The notes under the pieces were generated by a model that was given only the letters and a program-made list of their open reading frames with translations, was not told the origin of the DNA and ran no database searches. Shown piece after piece: positions 33,074 to 38,799 of a stretch of DNA of 38,799 nucleotides. Source of the stretch: Gammaproteobacteria bacterium (GTDB lineage Bacteria; Pseudomonadota; Gammaproteobacteria; JAJPIJ01); contig JAJPIJ010000027.1 in NCBI GenBank assembly GCA_021324815.1, positions 1 to 38,799 on the forward strand, read 5' to 3'. Position numbers and translations under genes: made by a program. Positions within the stretch are counted from its first letter, which is position 1. Each line of letters begins with the position of its first letter.

Positions 33074-33861
33074 CACCGCCGCCGTCCGGGTTGGTTGTCA
33101 GCTTTCACGCAAATCTTCTTCACAAGTTCCCAGTCCTTCTTATCCATGATCGGTTCGATGGGATGATCCCGGTAGCGCTGCGCCAGCTGCGCGCGGTCAT
33201 CATTGTCGGGATGATCCGAGAGAATCGCGGGGACGGAAGACATGTTTTTCGCCCGCTCGAAAAAGTGCTGGAAGCCGGCCACGTCGACGCGGGCGTCCTG
33301 CAGTCGCCTCAGACCGCCCTCGTCAGCCTCGCGTTCCTGTTCGCGGCTGAATTGCAGATTCAGCAGCGCGCTTGCGGTTTCGGGATTTATCGCTCCTCCG
33401 CCCGAAAGCGCCAGCTTCAGGCCCTCCACGGTCACCAGGCGCACGATCACGCCCTGAATGATGTGGCGCTGGCGCACGTGCTCTATTTCATGCGCCAGCA
33501 CGCCGGCGAGTTCCTCGGCCGTTTCCGCCTGCTTGATCAACCCGTCGAACACGTAGATGTGGCCGCCCAGGGAGGCAAAGGCGTTGACCGTGGATCCCTC
33601 CACGGGTTCCACGGTGACGGGGAAGGTGTGATCGTCGGGATAGATGGGATATATCCTTGCCACGATTTTTTTGAACAACGCCGCGGCCTCGGGCCGCGTG
33701 GCGCAAACGCGCTCCCCGGCGCCCGCCCCGCCCAAGAGACGGGCTGCGCGCTGTTCAATGGACCACGGCACGTGCCTGGCGAAATAGGGGAGGCCGTATG
33801 CCGCCACCACTCCCACCAGAATGGCGGTCACCAGCCATGCCAGACCCTTGAGTTTTGCCAA
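33073..33861 (-). CDS. M48-family metalloprotease
   Basis: A 262-residue zinc protease with an N-terminal membrane helix (about 6-24) that would anchor it facing the periplasm. The zinc motif HEIEH (His124, Glu125, His128) sits in LAGVLAHEIEHVRQRH, and the third ligand Glu178 in REQEREADEGGLRRL. The order and spacing match the M48/BepA-HtpX-like group. It lacks TPR repeats. Its gene starts 11 bp after the YbjQ-repeat gene stop and overlaps the phosphoesterase start, so the three act as one transcription unit. The client protein is unknown. Confidence 0.9.
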   Translation of the reverse strand: MAKLKGLAWLVTAILVGVVAAYGLPYFARHVPWSIEQRAARLLGGAGAGERVCATRPEAAALFKKIVARIYPIYPDDHTFPVTVEPVEGSTVNAFASLGGHIYVFDGLIKQAETAEELAGVLAHEIEHVRQRHIIQGVIVRLVTVEGLKLALSGGGAINPETASALLNLQFSREQEREADEGGLRRLQDARVDVAGFQHFFERAKNMSSVPAILSDHPDNDDRAQLAQRYRDHPIEPIMDKKDWELVKKICVKADNQPGRRR

Positions 33862-33872
33862 AGGAGGGGCGA

Positions 33873-35111
33873 TCAGTGATGTGACAGGATGCGCAGCAGG
33901 TAGAAGATGAAGATAATCACGGCGATGACAATGGCCACGGGCCCCTGCTGCAGGCGCCGCGCGGAGGCCGCGCCGCCGCGGCGCAGATCGAGGGTGTCGG
34001 CGACGTTGGTGGTGTCCACGAAGGTTTCGCGATCCTGGATGATGGCCTGCGGCGGAAGAAGGCCCGTCTTCGTCGTGACGCCCGGAAATTTTTTCACCGC
34101 CGTCCCGATGGCCATGAACTCGACCAGCCCGCCGCCCAGATCATATACCCGGGTCTTGACCCCGACGACTTCGTCGGCGCCGCATGCCTCGGCCTCACGC
34201 TCGATGCGGGCGAGGGCTTTTTCACGGGCCTCGTAAAGCAGTTCCGTGAGGCCGCTGACCTCGCCGCCCATCAGGCTTTTCAAGGCCGCCAGCAGTCCTC
34301 CCGCCAGTCCCAGCGAATACACGGACACCCCCATCAGCAGTTTTATCGGAAGGTAGCCCAGGTTGACCATGTTCCACATCTCCTCGTTGGTCATGTCGCT
34401 GGTGACGGGATTGTTTTTGTAGGCCTCGAGCGCCGGATGGCGGGAGGCGGTTCCCACCATGATCATTTCCTGGCTGCCCAGCAGCGGCGAGATGGTGGTC
34501 TGGATGCCGATGATGGCGTTGGCGCCGTGCTTCTTCGCCTCGTCGGTGATGCGGGTCAGCGCCAGGTGCCGCGTCTGATCGAAGATCTCAGTGTATTGCG
34601 GGATTTCGCCGCGGCGCAATCCCCGCAGCGCCCCGCTGATGTTGCCGCCCAGGCCGATGGAGTAGGCGACGTTTCCAAAGACGAAATGGAGGGGCTCGAA
34701 GCCGGCGTCCATCTGGCAATACAACTGCTGGACATCCGCGGAGGTCGAGAACTTGAATGCATCCACGCCGTCCGCCTTGTGAACGGTGGAGCCGATGGTG
34801 AGGAACTCGAGGTTGCCGCCGTGATTGATGAGATCGAAGGAAACGCCGGTGACGCCGACGCCCTTGTGCTGTCGCACTTCGCTGATTAAACGGTCGAAGG
34901 AGTTCATGCGGGAGTCGTGGACCAGCTTGGTGACCTCGGTCACCTCGCCGCCGCCCAGCGTCGACAATCCCGCGCCGATCCCCCTAGCGACGCCCAGCGC
35001 AACGACGCTGTTCCCGACACAAAGCTGCCCCGCGCGCAGTCCCAGCTTGCTCAGGCAGTAGATTTCGTTCCCCGAAAGCCCCGTGACCCGTTTGTGACCA
35101 AAAGTATTCAT
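33873..35111 (-). CDS. Triple YbjQ-domain protein with C-terminal membrane anchor
   Basis: A 412-residue protein built from three copies of the YbjQ/UPF0145 (heavy-metal-binding-like) domain: about residues 35-112, 146-222 and 262-340. Each copy has a GE-(V/I)-x5-(K/I/L) helix start, a run such as ARIEREAEACGADEVVGV, and a closing strand ending in (I/M)xxGTA or GST. Residues 391-408 are a hydrophobic helix at the very end, so it is probably tail-anchored, with the domains in the cytosol or periplasm depending on topology. Single YbjQ domains form pentameric rings; the function is unknown. A strong GGAGG site precedes the ATG. It heads the operon with the M48 protease and phosphoesterase. Confidence 0.85.
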   Translation of the reverse strand: MNTFGHKRVTGLSGNEIYCLSKLGLRAGQLCVGNSVVALGVARGIGAGLSTLGGGEVTEVTKLVHDSRMNSFDRLISEVRQHKGVGVTGVSFDLINHGGNLEFLTIGSTVHKADGVDAFKFSTSADVQQLYCQMDAGFEPLHFVFGNVAYSIGLGGNISGALRGLRRGEIPQYTEIFDQTRHLALTRITDEAKKHGANAIIGIQTTISPLLGSQEMIMVGTASRHPALEAYKNNPVTSDMTNEEMWNMVNLGYLPIKLLMGVSVYSLGLAGGLLAALKSLMGGEVSGLTELLYEAREKALARIEREAEACGADEVVGVKTRVYDLGGGLVEFMAIGTAVKKFPGVTTKTGLLPPQAIIQDRETFVDTTNVADTLDLRRGGAASARRLQQGPVAIVIAVIIFIFYLLRILSHH

Positions 35112-35188
35112 TGTTTTTTTTCCTCCCCCGCAACCCGGATTTTCCGATTCTACGCCATTGGCTCAGGCGGCGTCGGAACGCCCCCCGC

Positions 35189-35977
35189 TTATTTGGACAC
35201 GAGCTTCCACTTCTTGAGCATGGCGTCCAGTCGGCCGGATTTCTTGAGATCGGCGATCACCTCGTTGACGATTTTCAACAGATCGGCGTTGCCCTTGCGG
35301 ACCGCTACCGCGAAGCGTTTGTGCGAAAGCAGCGGCGAGCGCTTGAGATCGGCGTGCCCGTCGGCGATGTAGGCATCGAGATTGGCGCTCTCGGAGACCA
35401 ACGCGTCGGCGCTGCCGGATTCGACGGCGTCGATCCCTTCCTGAAAGGCGGGCACGCGCTCGATTTCGATTCTGGCGTCGTGTACCGCGGCCAGCCGTTG
35501 CAGCTCGCCGGCCGGATCATTCATCTTCTCGTCCAGGGCCACGACCTTCATGCCGTTCAGATCGGCGAGTTTCTGGACGGTGGATTTCCCCTTCTGCACC
35601 ACCGCCAGCCCGCCTTCGAAGTAGGGCTCGGAAAAATCCACGAGGGCCTGATCCTCCTCGTTTATCGAGAACATCGAGATGCCGAGATCGACCGTGCCAT
35701 CCGCCACGGCCGGCAGGCGCTGACGGCGCTTGAACGTCTCAAATTTCGCCTTGGTTTCATCGCCTAGGATGCGTTGGGTGATCGCGCGGGCCAGATCCAG
35801 TTCGAAACCGCGTTTCTGGAAGTGCGCCGGATCATTGTGCTCCGCGCGGTTGAGCGAGCCCTCGTTCTTGACCGCGACCCGCAGCACGCCGCGGGCGAGA
35901 ATATCGTCAAGCGCGCCGCCGTGGGCGACGACCGGCAGCAAACACATCACCGGCAGCAGGAGAGCGGTGATTTTCAT
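35189..35977 (-). CDS. Periplasmic solute-binding protein, family 3
   Basis: A 262-residue extracytoplasmic binding protein with a clear signal peptide (MKITALLLPVMCLLPVVAHG). The mature start DDILARGVLRVAVKNEGS is followed by ELDLARAITQRILGD, DLGISMFSINEEDQALVDFS, and later SGSADALVSESANLDAYI, the pattern of amino-acid-type SBP_bac_3 proteins. No ABC permease or ATPase is adjacent, so it is an orphan: either it feeds a distant transporter or it acts as a sensor subunit. Ligand unknown. Confidence 0.88.
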   Translation of the reverse strand: MKITALLLPVMCLLPVVAHGGALDDILARGVLRVAVKNEGSLNRAEHNDPAHFQKRGFELDLARAITQRILGDETKAKFETFKRRQRLPAVADGTVDLGISMFSINEEDQALVDFSEPYFEGGLAVVQKGKSTVQKLADLNGMKVVALDEKMNDPAGELQRLAAVHDARIEIERVPAFQEGIDAVESGSADALVSESANLDAYIADGHADLKRSPLLSHKRFAVAVRKGNADLLKIVNEVIADLKKSGRLDAMLKKWKLVSK

Positions 35978-36078
35978 GTGTCAATCCCATGGTTTTGAAA
36001 CGAAGCAATCGGTCACCACGCCAGCATAACTTTACGTCGTTACAGTTCGCATTTCAAAACAGAAGGAATCACGCCTGC

Positions 36079-36108
36079 TTGTAATTTTATTCATCATGCG
36101 AGTATTTT
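36079..36108 (+). promoter_or_regulatory. Possible promoter of the GNAT-GFA-YCII genes
   Basis: TTGTAA (36079-36084) and TATTTT (36103-36108) are separated by 18 bp in an A+T-rich stretch about 43 bp before the GNAT ATG. Both hexamers match the sigma-70 consensus in part only. Confidence 0.3.
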
Positions 36109-36150
36109 ATCCGGCAAACCCATGTCATCTAAATTCATACATTAGGCACC

Positions 36151-36621
36151 ATGCAAGCCAGGGTCATCCCATGCCGTGATGAAGCCGAATGCCAGGAGCT
36201 CGGCGAATTTCTGGCTGATCGCATCTACGAGTTCAATGCGAAGGTCACCGGATATCTCGACGGAATGCTGTTGGCCGGTTGCGTCCGGAGTGATACAGGC
36301 GAAATCATCGCAGGGTTCAACGGGCATACCTGGGGAGGATGTTGCAAGCTCTCTTATGTCTGGGTGCACGAACGGTACCGAGGACAAGGTCTCGGAACAC
36401 TGCTCCTGCGTACTGTTGAAGACGAAGCCGTCGCTCGTGGCTGCGATCAGGTCGTAGTGGCGACACACAGCTTCCAAGCCCCCGGGTTCTATGAGCGCAT
36501 GGGGTACGAAAGAAAGTACGTCATTGAAGGGCGCCCGAAAGGCCATGCCGACATCATCTACGTCAAGGTCCTTCAAGGCGAGAATGGTGTCCAACCCTTC
36601 GCTGCACCTGGCGCGAACTGA
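36151..36621 (+). CDS. GNAT-family N-acetyltransferase
   Basis: A 156-residue acetyl-CoA-dependent transferase. The acetyl-CoA pyrophosphate loop RYRGQGLGTLLL (about residues 75-86) follows the VWVHE strand. The family's later ATHSFQAPGFYERMGYERKY stretch includes the usual FYxxxGY. The substrate is unknown. It is the first of three closely spaced plus-strand genes and is less G+C-rich than the core genes to the left, suggesting later acquisition. Confidence 0.9.
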   Translation: MQARVIPCRDEAECQELGEFLADRIYEFNAKVTGYLDGMLLAGCVRSDTGEIIAGFNGHTWGGCCKLSYVWVHERYRGQGLGTLLLRTVEDEAVARGCDQVVVATHSFQAPGFYERMGYERKYVIEGRPKGHADIIYVKVLQGENGVQPFAAPGAN

Positions 36622-36629
36622 GGCCGTGC

Positions 36630-37031
36630 ATGCTTAAGACGTACAAAGGAAGCTGCCACTGTGGAGCGGTGCGATTTGAGGCTGACCTTGACCTTGCTCA
36701 ACCGTCCTACCGCTGCAATTGTTCCATTTGCCGGCGAAATCGGTTCTGGCCGGCTGCCGCAAAACCGGACGGCTTCCGGCTCATATCAGGCCGGGAGATG
36801 CTCACTGAGTACCTGTTCAATGCCAAGAAGAATCAGCACTTCTTCTGCAAGAGATGCGGTGTGCGTCCATTTGGAATCGGCAATGACACGCCGATCGGAA
36901 AGATGTACGGCGTCAACATCGGCTGTCTGGAAGGAGTTACGGAAGAGGATCTCTCGAAGATTCCAATCACGTACATCGACGGTATGCACGATAGGTGGCA
37001 GGACGCTCCCGAGTACTTTTCTCATTTATAG
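36630..37031 (+). CDS. GFA-family (CENP-V/GFA) zinc protein
   Basis: A 133-residue protein of the glutathione-dependent formaldehyde-activating family. The cysteine set is complete: CHCG (near residue 9), CNCSICRR (near 29) and CKRCGVRPFG (near 73), which bind two zinc ions in the family. Most members are of unproven function, and S-hydroxymethylglutathione formation is established for few. It starts 8 bp after the GNAT stop, so it is likely co-transcribed. Confidence 0.9.
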   Translation: MLKTYKGSCHCGAVRFEADLDLAQPSYRCNCSICRRNRFWPAAAKPDGFRLISGREMLTEYLFNAKKNQHFFCKRCGVRPFGIGNDTPIGKMYGVNIGCLEGVTEEDLSKIPITYIDGMHDRWQDAPEYFSHL

Positions 37032-37055
37032 GACTCAACAACATTGGAGCAAGTC

Positions 37056-37406
37056 ATGAAAACATTCCTTGCTGTATACACCGGCACGCTTGACTCAATG
37101 GCGAAATGGAAGAGCCTTCCAGAGAAGGAGCGCAAAGAGCGTGAAGCGGCGGGCATGGCGGCGTGGCATGCCTGGGTGGAGAAGAACCAGAAGTCCATTG
37201 TCGGAGTTGGTTCTCCTCTGGGTAAAACCAAGCGGGTGTCCGCATCCGGCGTCGCGGATATCCGCAACAATCTGACCGCGTATACGGTGATTCAGGCGGA
37301 ATCGCACGAGGCCGCGGCAAAACTCTTTGAAAACCACCCGCACTTCACCATTTTTCCTGGAGATGGCATTGAGGTGATGGAGTGTCTTCCAATTCCAAAA
37401 GGCTGA
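37056..37406 (+). CDS. YCII-like small protein
   Basis: A 116-residue protein beginning MKTFLAVYTGTLDSMAKWKS and ending in a FENHPHFTIFPGDGIEVMEC strand. This layout matches dimeric alpha-beta barrel proteins of the YCII/DGPF type. No catalytic residues can be named, so the function is unknown. The ATG is preferred over a TTG at 37044 because a GGAGC site (37046-37050) lies correctly before it. It follows the GFA gene by about 24 bp. Confidence 0.7.
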   Translation: MKTFLAVYTGTLDSMAKWKSLPEKERKEREAAGMAAWHAWVEKNQKSIVGVGSPLGKTKRVSASGVADIRNNLTAYTVIQAESHEAAAKLFENHPHFTIFPGDGIEVMECLPIPKG

Positions 37407-37486
37407 GACAGGGCAGGAGGCCTGACACTCGCTGAAGGCCGGCGCGCCTGACAAGCCGCGGCCTTGGCTCGGACGCAGGAATCACA

Positions 37487-37912
37487 ATGAAACCGGTGGT
37501 GCAGTTGGAGCGGACGGGATGCGGGATTGCGAGCGTCGCCGCAATCGCCGGGCTGTCCTACCCGAAGGCAAAGTCGATTGCCAATTCGCTGGGCATTTAT
37601 ACCAGTGACAGCGCGCTGTGGTCGGACACCGCGCATGTGCGGAGATTGTTGCGGCACCTCGGATTTTCCGTAAGCCCGCGTGAACTTCCCTTCCGGTCAT
37701 GGAACGCGCTGCCGGACCTGGCGCTTTTGTCCATCAAATGGCATCTGGAGCGGGGCCGCCCCTATTGGCATTGGGTGGTGTTCGTGCGCGAAGATGGCCG
37801 CGCTTGTGTGCTCGACTCAAAGAAGGGTTTGCGCAGGAACCGCCGAACCGATTTCGGGCGCATGAAGCCGAAATGGTTTATTCCCGTAACCGCCGCCCGA
37901 CAAGGCCTATAG
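37487..37912 (+). CDS. Stand-alone C39-like cysteine peptidase
   Basis: A 141-residue protein resembling the peptidase C39 domain of bacteriocin exporters, without any transporter domain. Seen: Gln6, Cys12 in ERTGCGIASVAAIAG, His95 in YWHWVVFV and Asp110 in CVLDSKKGLRR, which together would make the oxyanion Gln and Cys-His-Asp triad. No signal peptide or membrane helix is visible, so it should be cytosolic. No bacteriocin or double-glycine leader gene is adjacent. The role is unknown. Confidence 0.7.
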   Translation: MKPVVQLERTGCGIASVAAIAGLSYPKAKSIANSLGIYTSDSALWSDTAHVRRLLRHLGFSVSPRELPFRSWNALPDLALLSIKWHLERGRPYWHWVVFVREDGRACVLDSKKGLRRNRRTDFGRMKPKWFIPVTAARQGL

Positions 37913-38062
37913 CGAAAGAGCCAATAAACTGCCGCCGTGGAGTTAACTTTATGCCAGTAGGCTTGCTATATCCTGATTCGCATGATTCTCTCTCATGAGG
38001 CGTGTCTCTGATAACATAGATTGCTTAAGACCAGGGTGCATCAGTCAAGGAAATCGTTACAT

Positions 38063-38693
38063 ATGCCATTCGTAATCACGTCCCCACTCGGGGACAAAGT
38101 GCCTGAAACACTTCGTACCACTAATAAGCTTGTTCCGCAGCTATTGCAGGAATTAGTGATGACGCGTTACTTAACTGAGCATCCACGATTAGTGGCTCTT
38201 AAGGACATAGCAACATGGATTGATCAAGGAAAAGCATACTTTCAAGCTGCTACTGATGTTGACTGGAGATCGGCTGGCCTACTTTATTACTACAGCTTTC
38301 TGAATTTTGCCAAGGCATATTTGGCGGCTTCAGGAAGATTTACAATTCAAGCGCTGGAAACTACATCTTTATATCATGGCCTGAAAGCGGAGGCACAGGC
38401 TGTCCCGACATTTTTGGATTATCAAATTCAGATATTCCCTCCAAAACAGAACAACCGCGATAATGTATTCGCACATTTTTACGAGTTAGTTACAGGGTCA
38501 AGGTGGCCGTACACGGATACTATAATTATCACTCTCCGAGATATTGCCGGATATTGTCTGGAAATAACTGCGGAATGTTTGAAACTTTTTCAGATTCCAC
38601 GAAAAATCTTTCCATGCCAATCGCTGTTACGAATCTCTCAGAACGAAGTTTGGTTTGAACTAATGGCGTTAAAGGGCGCTGAAAATATTATTG
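38063..38693 (+). pseudogene. YaaC-like protein gene, 3' end cut by an insertion sequence
   Basis: About 210 codons of an A+T-rich gene starting MPFVITSPLGDKVPETLR, with an AAGGA site 11 bp before the ATG. The segment VDWRSAGLLYYYSFLNFAKA and later YHGLKAEAQ resemble YaaC-family proteins (function unknown; found near defence genes in some genomes). The reading frame continues to 38782, but from about 38694 it enters sequence looking like the left end of an IS3-family element. The last approximately 29 codons are therefore foreign and the true C-terminus is lost or lies beyond the element. Base composition differs strongly from the rest of the window. Confidence 0.6.
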
Positions 38694-38799
38694 TGAGGTA
38701 TACCCGATTTCACGGACACCCAGATAGGCACATAATGCCGGAGGGGGTGTGCGATGAAAAAGCGTCAATCGTTCACGCGTGAGTTCAAGCTCGAAGCGG
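38694..38799 (+). mobile_element. IS3-family insertion sequence, left end (partial)
   Basis: The sequence from about 38694 starts TGAGGTATACCC and contains CACGGACACC, the pattern of an IS3-family terminal repeat (TG..CCC..GACA). Sixty bases later an OrfA begins. The element continues past the window, so its right end and target duplication cannot be seen. Confidence 0.7.
38754..38799 (+). CDS. IS3-family transposase OrfA, N-terminal fragment
   Basis: The ATG begins MKKRQSFTREFKLEA, the conserved start of the helix-turn-helix OrfA of IS3-family transposases. Only 15 codons lie in the window. A GGAGG site (38740-38745) precedes the start. Confidence 0.85.
   Translation, partial: MKKRQSFTREFKLEA

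Noticed and set aside
36151-37912. Integron cassette array (GNAT, GFA, YCII-like and small genes in a row)
   Set aside because: The gaps of 8 and 24 bp leave no room for attC sites, and no attC-like core sequences or integrase are seen.
1-38799. CRISPR array, prophage or large tandem repeat
   Set aside because: No regularly spaced repeats and no phage structural or integrase genes were found on either strand.

Overview
The window is a G+C-rich proteobacterial chromosome segment. Three things point to a beta- or gamma-proteobacterium, more likely an environmental gammaproteobacterium: the rph-rdgB-hemW order, the rplM-rpsI pair, and lipopolysaccharide genes such as a Kdo hydroxylase. No 16S rRNA or other decisive marker is present, so the genus cannot be named. 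Most genes look like ordinary core chromosome. The right end (about 36-38.8 kb) is visibly more A+T-rich and carries accessory genes and the start of an insertion sequence.

Layout. 1-1.9 kb: dxs (isoprenoid precursors). 1.9-7.2 kb, minus strand: a 2-aminoethylphosphonate (AEP) biosynthesis and activation cluster. Its members are a stand-alone PntC/LicC-like nucleotidyltransferase, a PEP mutase fused to a second nucleotidyltransferase domain, phosphonopyruvate decarboxylase and AEP transaminase, with a type IV pilin gene 26 bp behind the transaminase. 7.3-10.9 kb, plus strand: rph, rdgB, hemW and a zinc alcohol dehydrogenase, tightly packed. 10.9-14.85 kb: a membrane Ser/Thr kinase coupled to cstA and its small partner ybdD. 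14.9-18.9 kb: uppP, a Na/Ca-exchanger-like protein, a VIT1/CCC1 transporter and an OprB-like porin. 19.2-27.5 kb: a NarX/NarL-type two-component pair followed by a complete tripartite RND efflux operon (adaptor, CzcA-like pump, NodT-like outer-membrane factor).

27.7-29.9 kb: two different 2-oxoglutarate/Fe(II) oxygenases (one is a Kdo hydroxylase) and a long-form ndk. 29.9-30.95 kb: a roughly 1-kb insert carrying a higBA toxin-antitoxin module. It is bounded by an intact tRNA-Gln(CTG) and a perfect 22-bp copy of that tRNA's 3' end, so it looks like an integrase-less island in a tRNA attachment site. 31-32 kb: a MITE-like repeat and rpsI-rplM with a clear promoter. 32.2-36 kb, minus strand: a triple-YbjQ membrane protein, an M48 metalloprotease and a secreted phosphoesterase in one operon, plus an orphan solute-binding protein. 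36.1-38.8 kb: GNAT, GFA and YCII-like genes, a stand-alone C39-like cysteine peptidase, and a YaaC-like gene cut off by an IS3-family element that runs off the window.

How the parts work together. The phosphonate cluster should run PEP -> phosphonopyruvate -> phosphonoacetaldehyde -> AEP -> CMP-AEP, an activated head group for decorating a surface polymer. No transferase for the last step is visible, and the only surface-structure gene attached to the cluster is the pilin. The two most unusual items are this phosphonate-pilin linkage and the tRNA-flanked higBA mini-island.
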